A DNA stretch of 64,000 nucleotides from Arachidicoccus terrestris (GCF_020042345.1 NZ_CP083387.1:4526001-4590000); one strand, 5' to 3'. Shown: positions 20,620 through 30,506, numbered from the stretch's first letter. Numbers and translations are program-made. Notes: generated by a model not told the origin, from the sequence alone.

Positions 20620-21708
20620 CTATTGGTGTGTCAGTAACAGCGGTCTGACGCTGTGATAATCCATCTTGATTCGATCAGGGCTCCGCCTGCTCGCTTTAAA
20701 TGTAAAAGGCATTATATAAGTTTTTCGGGGGCCGACTGCTGAATGGGTATGATGGGCATGAAATACATAATAATATTGCCCGTCTTTATCTTGAAACACG
20801 TCTCCATGACCCGTGCCCGAAAGGCCGGTCTTAGCACCGGTAATAATAGGATTATCCGCTGCTTTTACCCAGGGGCCGGTTGGGGACTTAGAGGTGGCAT
20901 ATCCTACACTGTAATCCGGGTTTCTAAAGTCGTTGGCGCTATAAAACAAATAATAATAGCCACGATGGAATAAGACGGTAGGCCCCTCGGTTACCGGCCA
21001 CTTAGCGGCCGTGGTATTTTCCCAGTCAGTGGTCGCCTGGATACAGCGCTTTTCCGTACCCGCCTTAACAGTAAACTGGCCTTTTTCCGCCCCTGACACA
21101 GCCTGTAGTTCTGCGACATATATTTTGTTGCCCGCGTCCAGCTTGACATAGTAGATATAGGTCTTGCCACTGGCACTGTCACGGTATATAAATGGGTCGA
21201 TGTGTTTAAACCCGTCCTCAAATAGTTTGGCCGGATCTTTCTGAACAAAAGGCCCTTCCGGTCCACGTTCTGACCTGGCAATGGCAATCTGCTCACTAGC
21301 TGTATAGGCCATTAAGAACGGCCGGTCGCCGCCCAAAGAGATGACCTGTGGTGCCCAGAAGCCACTGTTTCCATAACTATGAGCGCTATCGAGTACAAGA
21401 TAAGAGGCGCTATTATTGTGTAATATCCTTTTCCAGTGATGCAGGTCACTGGACACAAAACCTTTGAAACCAGCCCTGACGGTCTGGTCTGCTGCCGTAC
21501 CATACAAATAATATCTGATGACCCCGTTCTGCTGAAATTTAAAAATTGTGGGGTCGGCGATGGAGAGCGTATCAATTGCCTTGCCTGTTTTTGCATACTG
21601 GCCCGAGACGGGTGCCGACAGTTGTAAAAGTAATATGCAAAGACACCCAAACCTGAGAAGAAAAGATAATGCGTTATTGCTGTAAAGAGAATATGTCATT
21701 GCTTTCAT
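20620..21708 (-). CDS. Secreted glycoside hydrolase family 43 enzyme
   Basis: A 362-residue five-bladed beta-propeller hydrolase of the GH43 type, typically an alpha-L-arabinofuranosidase, arabinanase or beta-xylosidase. The signal peptide spans about residues 1-36. The three conserved acidic positions are visible: Asp52 in ADPTIF (general base), Asp171 in HIDPF (pKa modulator) and Glu241 in TEGPT (general acid). The FWAPQV motif of the family is at 117-122. It has no accessory carbohydrate-binding domain. The second Met (residue 4) is an equally good start. It lies downstream of GH51 and a small gene on the same strand, which supports action on arabinose-containing glycans. Confidence 0.92.
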   Translation of the reverse strand: MKAMTYSLYSNNALSFLLRFGCLCILLLQLSAPVSGQYAKTGKAIDTLSIADPTIFKFQQNGVIRYYLYGTAADQTVRAGFKGFVSSDLHHWKRILHNNSASYLVLDSAHSYGNSGFWAPQVISLGGDRPFLMAYTASEQIAIARSERGPEGPFVQKDPAKLFEDGFKHIDPFIYRDSASGKTYIYYVKLDAGNKIYVAELQAVSGAEKGQFTVKAGTEKRCIQATTDWENTTAAKWPVTEGPTVLFHRGYYYLFYSANDFRNPDYSVGYATSKSPTGPWVKAADNPIITGAKTGLSGTGHGDVFQDKDGQYYYVFHAHHTHSAVGPRKTYIMPFTFKASRRSPDRIKMDYHSVRPLLLTHQ

Positions 21709-21762
21709 CCCTCAAATATAATGCAGAACATGCAGAAAAGCTATGGCTACTATCAGGTGAAC

Positions 21763-22029
21763 CTATTTGAGTGCTTCTGTTAACGCCTGACTCATCACCG
21801 CAATGAATGCGCTGTCTATATTGTCCTTACTACCAGAGGCCTTATATGGGTTAGCTAGCGTGGCCCGGAAACTTCCCTCTTCGTCGGGTTCAAAAAGCAC
21901 CTCCTGATTTCCGATCTGTGTGGAAATCTTATAAGTATATCCCAGACGCCGGAATGTAAATTCAAGTGTGACCTCCTTGCCTTTATACTGCACAGGTAAC
22001 GTAAATGTTTCTTCCATTGATTCAGTCAT
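21763..22029 (-). CDS. Small hypothetical protein between GH51 and GH43
   Basis: An 88-residue soluble protein with no signal peptide, Glu/Lys-rich, probably alpha/beta. I do not recognise a named family. Met5 (start at 22017) is an alternative start, since the first four residues look dispensable. It sits 54 bases after GH51 and 54 bases before GH43, so it is most likely co-transcribed with them, although its cytoplasmic nature suggests a role unrelated to hydrolysis. Confidence 0.65.
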   Translation of the reverse strand: MTESMEETFTLPVQYKGKEVTLEFTFRRLGYTYKISTQIGNQEVLFEPDEEGSFRATLANPYKASGSKDNIDSAFIAVMSQALTEALK

Positions 22030-22083
22030 TAAATCATTGCAGAATACAAAGTGACCGGACTCGTGTCTCTATAACGTTCACCC

Positions 22084-24186
22084 CTATTGCGCTCGTCTCG
22101 CAGGAAGCTCGAATACGTTTACGGAGCAGGCTGGAACGCTTACCGAAATCTGTGCTTCATTTCCGCGGGACTGAACCCTGGGTAACACGTAGTCAGGGCT
22201 GCCGGGCCTTTTGTTTTCTTGTTGCTTTTCTCCAAAGCTAAGGTATATCGGTTGAATGGCATCGGGTTCCTGCAAACTGTTATAGCGATAAGCGGAATCA
22301 CTGTGCAATAAGGTCCATTTACCTACGGCGTTTCTGGCGATCCTAAGCCCCCTTAATGTGATTTGAAGCGATTTAGCGCGACCCGATACATTCACCAGTT
22401 TTATAAAGGTCTGGCCCGTTCTGCTGTCAAATGTAGTACTGGCATACAGGCTGTCTTGCCCTTTTAAAGGCGCATTACCCGACGTGATAGGCAGTACCTC
22501 TGTGCCCTTAGACAGTGAAAATATTTGTTGTACATAATAATTAGGCGTGGCTATGGAGGTCAGGTTGTCAAACCAGATCAGATCCGGCCGCCATTGCCAG
22601 GCATTGACATTAGCTAATAGAGGTGCATAGGAAGCCATGCGTACAATATCCGCATTTCTTTCCAGTCCGGTCATAAATGCCGCTTCTGTCAGCGCGCTGT
22701 AAAAACTATTGGCTGATTCCGGTGCCGCGGAAGCTTTTCCGTGTGCGGCATACTCTCCGGCAAAGACTTTGGGGCCTTTTCTGTCATACGTGTCATAACG
22801 GCCGGCATTTTTTAAAAACCATTCTGGTGGTGCGTAATAATGCTCATCAATTAAGCTGGGATGGAGTCTGCGAAGCGTGGTCCAGGCGGTATCAAACCAC
22901 TCACCGCTGTTATAGGGACCACTGCCAGACACCAGCTGAATTTCCGGGTGCGCTGTCCGTAATCTGCTTTCAAATATTTTATACCTGTCAAAATACTGCG
23001 TATCCCACTGCTCATTACCCACCCCAAGATATTGAAGGTGGAATGAGCCAGGGTGTCCCATCCGGGCGCGAAGACGGCCAAAAGTTGTTGAGGTGTCTCC
23101 ATTGGCAAATTCAATCAGATCCAGTGCATCTTGAATATAAGGCTCCAGGTCGGCCGCGACTTCTCCTGAATTAAACTGGCAGGCCATACCACAATTAAGG
23201 ATAGGTAAAGGCGCAGCTCCCAAATCTTCTGCCAGCTGAAAATATTCAAAAAAACCCAGCCCATAAGACTGGTAATAATCCGGTGCGTTCCGAGGCGCCT
23301 TAAACTCTGTCTGCCATCTGTTGGAAATGGTTGTTCTCTCCGCTACAGGTCCTACCGTGTTTTTCCATTGGTACCTGTTCACCAAAGTCCTACCCTCAAC
23401 GATGCATCCACCGGGAAACCGGATAAACCCCGGATGCAAATCATAGAGCTTTTGTACCAAGTCTTTTCTAAGGCCGCCCGGCCGGTTTTTCCAGGTATGT
23501 ACCGGAAATAAAGAGAGCATATCTGCATCCAGTTGTCCGTTTCCTTTAAGAAGAAGCCTGAGGTGTCCTTTTTCCACCGTATTTTTGGCGGTCAATGTAT
23601 CGCTATATTGTACCCACTCCCCTGTTGCCGGCAGCGGCTTCCAGTCAGAACGTGTGAATATGTGACCGGCCGAGTCCACGATCAGTAGCTGTAACTCGAT
23701 CTGCTGGCCTACATCCAGCCTAAAATTCCCGGTAAACCGGTAGGGCTCATTTTTAACAAACCCCATACCCCTGAAACCTTCGTTCTCCAGTCCAAAATAA
23801 TGGCTGATCGATATATGTGCATATCTGTGATTGCCATTATGTGGTTCATTATTGCCTTTGTTTGTGATCAGTACTTTACCGCCTAAACTGACCTGCGGTT
23901 GGCGGGCATCTTCTTTGCGTAATTGTTTCCATCCCATAAACGGGTCGTCAAACTCAAATGACCGGTTTTTAACGAGTTCGCCGTAGATCCCACCATCGGC
24001 TGCGAAGTTTATATCTTCAAAGAAGATTCCCCACATCGTAGATGATACCGCTTTACCTCCACTCCGCCCATCGATCATCAGATGTGTTGTATGTGTGCTG
24101 TCATTGGGCATGGCGGCTTGTATGTGGCCAGCCAATGCAAAAATGCATGAAAGAATAACGAATACCTTACGATTCAAATAATTCAT
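22084..24186 (-). CDS. Secreted alpha-L-arabinofuranosidase, GH51
   Basis: A 700-residue enzyme releasing terminal arabinofuranose from arabinan or arabinoxylan. The signal peptide is about residues 1-25. A CBM4/9-like beta-sandwich lies inserted at about 75-230, then the (beta/alpha)8 catalytic domain with acid/base Glu392 in GVGNEQW and nucleophile Glu476 in FAGEY. The C-terminal beta domain typical of GH51 runs from about 545. The length agrees with eukaryote-like, CBM-bearing GH51 members. It is the first gene of the minus-strand part of the locus, with a promoter at 24216-24245, and is divergent from susC2. Confidence 0.95.
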   Translation of the reverse strand: MNYLNRKVFVILSCIFALAGHIQAAMPNDSTHTTHLMIDGRSGGKAVSSTMWGIFFEDINFAADGGIYGELVKNRSFEFDDPFMGWKQLRKEDARQPQVSLGGKVLITNKGNNEPHNGNHRYAHISISHYFGLENEGFRGMGFVKNEPYRFTGNFRLDVGQQIELQLLIVDSAGHIFTRSDWKPLPATGEWVQYSDTLTAKNTVEKGHLRLLLKGNGQLDADMLSLFPVHTWKNRPGGLRKDLVQKLYDLHPGFIRFPGGCIVEGRTLVNRYQWKNTVGPVAERTTISNRWQTEFKAPRNAPDYYQSYGLGFFEYFQLAEDLGAAPLPILNCGMACQFNSGEVAADLEPYIQDALDLIEFANGDTSTTFGRLRARMGHPGSFHLQYLGVGNEQWDTQYFDRYKIFESRLRTAHPEIQLVSGSGPYNSGEWFDTAWTTLRRLHPSLIDEHYYAPPEWFLKNAGRYDTYDRKGPKVFAGEYAAHGKASAAPESANSFYSALTEAAFMTGLERNADIVRMASYAPLLANVNAWQWRPDLIWFDNLTSIATPNYYVQQIFSLSKGTEVLPITSGNAPLKGQDSLYASTTFDSRTGQTFIKLVNVSGRAKSLQITLRGLRIARNAVGKWTLLHSDSAYRYNSLQEPDAIQPIYLSFGEKQQENKRPGSPDYVLPRVQSRGNEAQISVSVPACSVNVFELPARRAQ

Positions 24187-24215
24187 TTGGAGTGTGTTTA
24201 ATCAATTGCAAATTA

Positions 24216-24245
24216 CAAATGTAAATATAACACTTGTTAACCAAT
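24216..24245 (-). promoter_or_regulatory. Promoter of the GH51 operon
   Basis: On the minus strand, TACATTTG (24223-24216) matches the TAnnTTTG -7 box, and TTGG (24245-24242) lies 18 bases upstream as a -33 element. The start would be near 24209, giving a ~23-base leader to the GH51 ATG. Confidence 0.6.
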
Positions 24246-24661
24246 AATCAATGAATGTTAGCATAAAAACAATAATATATACATTTTAGTAACAGAAATA
24301 AGCGGCGTGTTCAAGATCGGTTATTATGTTATATATGTGATTCCAGATTGATATTATTGATAAGTTGAAAAACCACTTTAAGTTAACATGAATTATAAAG
24401 CAATACTAATTTTTTAGTTATGGTTTTCTAAAACAAATTATGCAAACAACTGAGTTTTTGCATTTTTTTTCATAGGTACAACATTTTATACCTATGAACA
24501 TGTATTATTTTTTGTATTGCTCCAAATGTCTGTTTTACATTGTTTTGCGGACGACATTGCGTATTAGTTTTTTAAGAATAATTATTTTTTTATCCTATGC
24601 AAATTTTGTCAATCGTTTGCGTAACGACGGCCTATTTGCAAGAATTGGTTAAGTGCCTGCC
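24224..24661. other. Divergent control region between GH51 and susC2
   Basis: About 550 bases lie between the two starts. The DNA is very AT-rich. It contains both promoter boxes and the dyad at 24469-24498. An ATG at 24597 is in frame with susC2, but its 47-residue extension has no signal-peptide character and spans the susC2 promoter, so it is treated as non-coding. Confidence 0.55.
24469..24498. promoter_or_regulatory. 10-bp perfect dyad, candidate operator of the arabinose-polymer locus
   Basis: TTCATAGGTA and TACCTATGAA are exact inverted copies with a 10-base spacer. Centre-to-centre geometry of two helical turns fits a dimeric regulator. It lies midway between the divergent GH51 and susC2 genes. 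Confidence 0.5.
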
Positions 24662-24669
24662 TATATTTG
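24662..24669 (+). promoter_or_regulatory. -7 promoter box of susC2
   Basis: TATATTTG fits the TAnnTTTG box. The implied start near 24676 gives a ~60-base leader and places translation at 24738, not at the upstream in-frame ATG at 24597. The only upstream TTTG (24635-24638) is 23 bases away, which is long. Confidence 0.45.
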
Positions 24670-24737
24670 ACCAAGGCAATGTTAATGTGTTTTTTGGTTT
24701 TATTAATGACCATCCACTCAACAAAAATTTTGAATTC

Positions 24738-27700
24738 ATGAAAAAATCTCAGGGAGTTTTGTTATTCGACAAAACCAAGGGCGCTTTTAAGTATGGCGTC
24801 GGCCTGATAGCTATTTCTGCTTTGATGATGCCGTCCGGTTTTTTATGGGCAGCAGGAAATCCAAGCAGCAACGACAGCTACACTGATCAGGCAAACAAAC
24901 AGCAAATTACTGTTACCGGTCATGTAAAAGACCAGTATGGGTTGCCGCTTCAGGGCGTGTCTGTACAAATAAAAGGCACCAATAAAGGGGTGATCACCGG
25001 TATCTCGGGAGAATTTACTATTACAGTTCCCGGACCAGAGTCTATTCTGGTATTTACTTCTATTGGTAAACAAACTGAGGAAATTAAAGTAGGAGGCCAG
25101 ACGGATATCACTGTTCAGATGGAAGAAGGCGCCGGCAATCTGGATGAGGTCGTGGTTGTTGCCTTTGGTAAGCAGCAAAAAGATCTGATTACCTCTTCTA
25201 TCGCTGTGGTCGATAATAAGGTCATGCAGGACCGGCCGGTACCCAACCTGACCTCTGGTTTACAAGGACAAGTGCCCGGATTAAATATTGTTTCTAACTC
25301 GGGGCAGCCGGGTGCTACACCTTCCATCAATATTCGCGGAGCAGGCTCATTGAAAAGCGAGACGAATCCGTTGGTTATCATCGACGGGATTCCGGGGTCA
25401 TTATCGATGATCAATCCCAATGATGTTGCTTCAGTATCGGTTTTGAAAGACGCCTCTGCATCCTCTTTATATGGAGCCAGGGCTGCCAACGGTGTTATTC
25501 TGATTACTACTAAACAGGCAAAAGTCGGTAAGGCAAGTATTAATTATTCCGGTTATGTGGGGGTAGAAAATCCGACTGAACTCTTTAAAGAAGCCAATGC
25601 CTACAACTACGCCAATGCTTATAACACCGCCCTGATGATGGATGCGACCAGCAGAAATAATCCGGAAATGGATCCTTCTAAAAAAGTGTTCACCGATGAG
25701 GAGCTGGCTGCATGGAAATCCGGCCAGGTACCCAGTACTGACTGGCGTGATGCCCTTTTCAGTGAAAACGGGTTTACCCAGTCCCATAACCTAAATATTT
25801 CCGGTGGTCTGTCCAACGAAAATATCGCCGTTAGAAATAACCTTTCTTTGGGCTATTTTCAGGAGAAAGGCAACGTCGTCCACACAGATTATGACCGCGT
25901 TACCTTACGGGATAATGCAGGCATTGATCTGGGCCGTTTTGGCATCGATCTGGGCCTTGCGCTCACCTATACCAATCAAAAGGCGCCCACATCGGCAAAA
26001 GTCGGCGATCTGTGGGCTATTACCAGTGCCATTAATCGTCAGCGTCCTGTTGACCTCATCAAAGATGAAAATGGTGACTGGGTTATTACGGCTACCAATG
26101 ATACCCGTAACCCCGTGCGCCAGGCGCAGGAAGGCGGCCTGTATCAGAAGAAGATCTATAATGTGATTGCCAATCTGAAGTTGCACTATGATATCACTAA
26201 AGATCTGGTACTTAATTTTACGAACAGCGTTAATTATCTAAGTACGAATGCAGATCAGTTTAAAAATACACTGGAATGGTCCAACGGAACGACCACAGGA
26301 CCGAATTCATCGACCAAAGAATCCTTCAGCACTATGCATTATATGCAGCAGCTGGATCTCAACTATGATAAACATTTTGGCGATCACCACCTTAAAGTTA
26401 TTGTTGGCGGCCAGCAGGAATATGAAAAATACAAATACCTTAGTGCTTTCCGCCGCGATTTCGTCAATAACAGTTCCGGAAGCCTGCAGCTGGGTGGCTC
26501 AGACGGCAAAGATAATAGTAGTGTTGACTGGGACTGGGGGCTGATGGGCGCTTTTGCCAGGATCAACTACGATTACAAAAGCCGTTATCTGTTAGAGCTG
26601 AACGCCAGAGAAGACGGATCTTCCAGATTAACGCCTTCCGCTCACTGGGACTTTTTCCCGTCAGCCTCTGCCGGATGGCGCATCTCCCAGGAAGATTTTT
26701 TTGCTCCACTGCGTCATATCTTCTCCGAATTAAAACTCCGTAGCAGTTATGGTGTATTGGGCAACCAAAATATTGTAGGTGCGGTTGACGATGATAACAA
26801 TGCTAAATATTATCCTTATCAGGCTATTGTGGGTCCTACAGTGGATCCCGCTTATTGGGGGCAGCTCTATTATGTATTTGGCGGTAATCTGATTACACCC
26901 ATGAGTGTGGTACAGGACCCCAATAACACATTCACCTGGGAAAGAACAGCGATTACTGATATTGCCTTGGAAGGCGCCATGTTTAATAACCTTGTGAACT
27001 TCTCGTTAGGCTATTATAATAAAACCACAAGGGGGATGTTGATGACAAAAACCGTTTCGGCGGTCAATGGCGGCAAAGATTATGTAGCCAACATTGGTAA
27101 AATGCGCAACGCAGGTATTGAGCTGTCGCTGGGACTCACCAAAATGAATCCAGATGGTTTTTCCTATAGCCTGAACGGCAACCTGAGCTATGGCACCAAT
27201 AAGCTGCTGGATCTCGGGGGGGTCGGATTGGCGCCAGGATCCACGACCGCTCAGATTGCCGGACATCCTAATAATGCCTATTACTTGTATGAAGCTGACG
27301 GACTGATTACTAAAGAAGAGTTTTTAGATCCTGATTTTGCACTGATCAATGGACAAACATATGGCGACCAAAAAATTGTTGACCAAAATGGCGATGGTAA
27401 GATCGATAATAGTGATCGTGTGCTGATCGACAAGAATTCCACTCCTAAATGGCTGTATGGTCTGAACTTTGACTTTGGCTATCATAATTTTGGTATTGCC
27501 GGTATGTTACAGGGTGCAGCTGGTGGTTGGCTTTATTTAGGCGCTAGTACCGGTTACGGATTTAGCAGCGGCTATGGCATTACCAACTGGACTATCGAGA
27601 ATTCCTATGATCCCATAAATCATCCAGAAAACTATAATACGCGGTTGCCGAGGGTATCTGTCGCCAATTCCGTCAACGCCACCTACCCTTCCACTACGTA

Positions 27701-27935
27701 TTTGTTTAATGCTTCTTATGTGCGTTTAAAGAATCTGCGCGTATATTATAGCCTCCCCGACAGCTTTCTTAAAAAAATCAGTATGAGAAGCGCCAGACTA
27801 TATGTCTCCGGTCAAAACCTCTATACCTGGTCCAAGCTACCAAGGGATTTAGGGATTGATCCCGAAGTCGCCAGTCCTACTGCCGGTTATCCGTTGTTGA
27901 AGACCTATTCCTTCGGCATCGATGTTACGTTTTAA
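24738..27935 (+). CDS. SusC/RagA-family TonB-dependent transporter (pair 2, arabinose-polymer locus)
   Basis: A 1065-residue outer-membrane importer. With the start at 24738 the N-terminus is a good signal peptide (Lys-Lys, hydrophobic segment about 20-38). It is followed by a carboxypeptidase-regulatory-like domain (about residues 54-135), the LDEVVVVAFGKQ signature, the plug with GLQGQVPGL and the INPNDVASVSVLKDASA motif, and a barrel ending in YSFGIDVTF. No STN domain. Divergent from GH51-GH43, which suggests that it takes up arabino-oligosaccharides. This substrate assignment is inferred from context only. Confidence 0.95.
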   Translation: MKKSQGVLLFDKTKGAFKYGVGLIAISALMMPSGFLWAAGNPSSNDSYTDQANKQQITVTGHVKDQYGLPLQGVSVQIKGTNKGVITGISGEFTITVPGPESILVFTSIGKQTEEIKVGGQTDITVQMEEGAGNLDEVVVVAFGKQQKDLITSSIAVVDNKVMQDRPVPNLTSGLQGQVPGLNIVSNSGQPGATPSINIRGAGSLKSETNPLVIIDGIPGSLSMINPNDVASVSVLKDASASSLYGARAANGVILITTKQAKVGKASINYSGYVGVENPTELFKEANAYNYANAYNTALMMDATSRNNPEMDPSKKVFTDEELAAWKSGQVPSTDWRDALFSENGFTQSHNLNISGGLSNENIAVRNNLSLGYFQEKGNVVHTDYDRVTLRDNAGIDLGRFGIDLGLALTYTNQKAPTSAKVGDLWAITSAINRQRPVDLIKDENGDWVITATNDTRNPVRQAQEGGLYQKKIYNVIANLKLHYDITKDLVLNFTNSVNYLSTNADQFKNTLEWSNGTTTGPNSSTKESFSTMHYMQQLDLNYDKHFGDHHLKVIVGGQQEYEKYKYLSAFRRDFVNNSSGSLQLGGSDGKDNSSVDWDWGLMGAFARINYDYKSRYLLELNAREDGSSRLTPSAHWDFFPSASAGWRISQEDFFAPLRHIFSELKLRSSYGVLGNQNIVGAVDDDNNAKYYPYQAIVGPTVDPAYWGQLYYVFGGNLITPMSVVQDPNNTFTWERTAITDIALEGAMFNNLVNFSLGYYNKTTRGMLMTKTVSAVNGGKDYVANIGKMRNAGIELSLGLTKMNPDGFSYSLNGNLSYGTNKLLDLGGVGLAPGSTTAQIAGHPNNAYYLYEADGLITKEEFLDPDFALINGQTYGDQKIVDQNGDGKIDNSDRVLIDKNSTPKWLYGLNFDFGYHNFGIAGMLQGAAGGWLYLGASTGYGFSSGYGITNWTIENSYDPINHPENYNTRLPRVSVANSVNATYPSTTYLFNASYVRLKNLRVYYSLPDSFLKKISMRSARLYVSGQNLYTWSKLPRDLGIDPEVASPTAGYPLLKTYSFGIDVTF

Positions 27936-28006
27936 GCTGTTAAACAGTAATCCATTTTTATTCAGGACGGTCGATCGTGCTGAATAAACCCTATAAAATT
28001 ATTAGA

Positions 28007-29641
28007 ATGAAAAAAATAATATTAGCAATGGCCGTACTTGCCGCTCTGCAGTTTGTTTCCTGTGTTAAGCTGGATCGGGAACCCACAGACGGCTATTCTA
28101 CTGACAAGTATTTTACCAACAGACAGGCAGCTGAAAGTAATCTGGCCTCCGTCTATCAACTCACTAAAATGAGTGGTTTTTTTGAGGACGGAAACACCAT
28201 TCTTTTAGATGATATTACCGACAACGCATACTGTCCTTTTACCAATCAGCTGCCTTATTTTATCGCACAAGGCACAGCAACACCTTCGCTGACGGGTAAA
28301 TACGCGGATGTATACCGGACATATTTTAGTTATGAAGGCATCAAGAACGCCAATTATTTTCTGGAAAACATCGACAAGGTTCCTTCAATGACCGATGAAG
28401 AAAAAACGGAAATGAAAGCAGAAGTTCGGTTTTTAAGAGCGTTCAACTATGCTAGAAAAATGATGTTCTTTGGCGGTGTGCCCATTGTGACTAAAGTATT
28501 AGCCTATGGAGAGGAAAATGAGTACCCCAGAAACACCGAAAAAGAAGTCACGGATTTTGTTTTGAGCGAGCTGGACACCGTTGCCGCCGAGTTACCAGTC
28601 ACCAGAGAAGATGCAGATTATGGCCGTGCCACCCGCGGCGCTGCCTTAGCCCTGAAAGCCAGAGTTGCCCTTTTCGCAGGCGACTATAGCACTGCTGAAA
28701 AAGCGGCCAAGGCAGTCATTGATCTGGGCGTTTATGGCTTATATAATAACTATGAAGGACTTTTCTGGGAGAAAAATCAGACGGATCCTGCGCGCAATAA
28801 AGAAGTGATTCTCGAAGTTACTTATAAAGCGCCTACCTGGGCTTCTTGGATAGATGCATTATATACAGTAGCAGAAGGCGGCTGGAATTCTGTCAACCCT
28901 ACTCAGAGTTTGGTAGACGCCTATGAGACCAAAAACGGAAAGTCAATAACTGATGATCCGGCATATAATGCGGATAAACCCTATGAAAACCGGGATCCTC
29001 GTTTTTATGCTTCGATCATCTATCCCGGCGAGAAATGGAACGGCCGTATTTTCAACAGCCTGGAACCCGTAGGCCCGGATGAATATTACAATTCTTCCAA
29101 GGGTAACCGTAGCCGTACCGGCTATTGTCTGCGTAAATATTGCGCGCCGCTCAATGATCTGCCCAATGGCGATCCGGCAGATGGGCAAGGCTTAAGCTTT
29201 ATCGTCTTCCGATATCCAGAGGTATTGCTCACATATGCGGAGGCCTTGATTGAGCAAAATAAGGATCTGTCCACAGCAGCTGCTATGCTCAATCAGGTTC
29301 GTGCCCGTGTCAATATGCCCCCGGTCACAGAAACCAGTCAGGCCGGTCTTAGAAAAAGGTTACGCAATGAGCGTCGCGTCGAGTTTGCGTTTGAAGGACT
29401 TCGCTGGTATGATATGAAACGCTGGAAGATCGGTGCGGAAGTGATGAATGGCCCTGTGTATGGTGTACGTCCGGGTAAAGTTAATATGACGACCGGAGAG
29501 GTTACTTTTACCAGCAAAAATCATATTACTGTTGGATCAGAAAGAGTCTTTAACGCTGATAGAGATTATTATTTCCCTATTCCCCAGGAAGACCTGGATG
29601 CCAGTGAAGCGTTAAAAGGTCATCAAAACCCCAATTGGTAA
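28007..29641 (+). CDS. SusD/RagB-family lipoprotein (pair 2)
   Basis: A 544-residue glycan-binding surface lipoprotein. The ATG at 28007 gives a compact lipoprotein signal ending in FVSC with the lipidated Cys at residue 19. A GTG at 27977 is in frame, but adds only a non-conserved 10-residue extension. SusD N-terminal tetratricopeptide-like helices and the C-terminal RagB domain (FRYPEVLLTYAEALIEQ, then LRNERRVEFAFEGLRW near residue 470) are typical. It is 71 bases after susC2 and ends before a terminator. Confidence 0.95.
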   Translation: MKKIILAMAVLAALQFVSCVKLDREPTDGYSTDKYFTNRQAAESNLASVYQLTKMSGFFEDGNTILLDDITDNAYCPFTNQLPYFIAQGTATPSLTGKYADVYRTYFSYEGIKNANYFLENIDKVPSMTDEEKTEMKAEVRFLRAFNYARKMMFFGGVPIVTKVLAYGEENEYPRNTEKEVTDFVLSELDTVAAELPVTREDADYGRATRGAALALKARVALFAGDYSTAEKAAKAVIDLGVYGLYNNYEGLFWEKNQTDPARNKEVILEVTYKAPTWASWIDALYTVAEGGWNSVNPTQSLVDAYETKNGKSITDDPAYNADKPYENRDPRFYASIIYPGEKWNGRIFNSLEPVGPDEYYNSSKGNRSRTGYCLRKYCAPLNDLPNGDPADGQGLSFIVFRYPEVLLTYAEALIEQNKDLSTAAAMLNQVRARVNMPPVTETSQAGLRKRLRNERRVEFAFEGLRWYDMKRWKIGAEVMNGPVYGVRPGKVNMTTGEVTFTSKNHITVGSERVFNADRDYYFPIPQEDLDASEALKGHQNPNW

Positions 29642-29726
29642 ACAGACGTATGTACCGTGCCGCAAGTACAGACATGAATGGGTAAGCTGACCCATTGCAG
29701 GCAGATAATTGACCATAAAAAGAAAG

Positions 29727-29764
29727 CTGTCTCCAGGGCTATATATAGGCCGGAGACAGTTTTT
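29727..29764 (+). terminator. Rho-independent terminator after susD2
   Basis: CTGTCTCC (29727-29734) pairs with GGAGACAG (29752-29759), and TTTTT follows. It closes the susC2-susD2 unit. Confidence 0.85.
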
Positions 29765-29835
29765 ATTTATGGCAAACTAGGTAGTATAATGATTTATACC
29801 CGTCCGGTCCGTAATTTGCGATAACAAAATAAACA

Positions 29836-30372
29836 ATGTCAACGTCCTCCAAAGAAATGCTCCCCATCATCTATACGATCGGTCATTCAAACCGGTCAGA
29901 AGCTGAATTTTTGACTTTGCTAAAGGAATTTCAAATCCGGTTATTAGTGGATATCCGCCGTTTTCCCGGCTCTGCAAAATGGCCCCAGTTCAGTCAGGCA
30001 CATTTGCAACACGCTCTACCGGAACATGACATACAATATTTTCATCTGGAAGCCCTGGGCGGCAGAAGATCCATCCATAAAGACTCAGCAAATGTCGCCT
30101 GGCGCAATGCTTCTTTTCGGGCCTATGCTGATTATATGGAAACACCTGCTTTTGCTGCAGGTATAGAAGAGCTGGAAATGCTGGCGCGGCAACATACAAC
30201 TGTGATCATGTGCGCCGAAGCCGTATGGTGGCGCTGCCACCGGTCTTTAGTTTCCGATTACCTAAAAAATGCAGGATGGCAGGTTTACCACATAATGGGG
30301 CGTGCAAAGGCCACTGCCCACCCTTATACAGCCGTCGCAAAAATCGTGAACGGGCATTTATCCTATCGATAA
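29836..30372 (+). CDS. DUF488 family protein
   Basis: A 178-residue cytoplasmic protein of the DUF488 family; the biochemical role is not established. The family landmarks are present: the N-terminal YTIGHSNR motif (about 13-20), the VDIRRFPGS segment, and the C-terminal CAEAVWWRCHRS motif (about 131-142), whose Cys and Cys-His are thought to form the functional centre. Length is at the long end because of a short N-terminal tail. It stands alone, 195 bases after susD2, with no operon partner downstream. Confidence 0.9.
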   Translation: MSTSSKEMLPIIYTIGHSNRSEAEFLTLLKEFQIRLLVDIRRFPGSAKWPQFSQAHLQHALPEHDIQYFHLEALGGRRSIHKDSANVAWRNASFRAYADYMETPAFAAGIEELEMLARQHTTVIMCAEAVWWRCHRSLVSDYLKNAGWQVYHIMGRAKATAHPYTAVAKIVNGHLSYR

Positions 30373-30506
30373 TATAATAAAGGAGTAAAGTAGGGCTGAA
30401 CGGAAAAGTATAATGATTGTAAAAATATATATTACTAATTATCAACCTTTTATGTTTCTTTCCTTTCTATTTTCATAAATAGATTTTTTTATTTTAGGAT
30501 TTTCTT
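30373..30506. other. Intergenic region before the candidate RNA
   Basis: AT-rich spacer after the DUF488 gene. Nothing is recognised before the -7-like box at 30507. The whole 30373-30835 gap between genes is about 460 bases. Confidence 0.4.

Noticed and set aside
24597-24737. In-frame N-terminal extension of susC2 from an ATG at 24597
   Set aside because: The extension lacks signal-peptide character and overlaps a TATATTTG promoter box; the ATG at 24738 gives a standard signal peptide.
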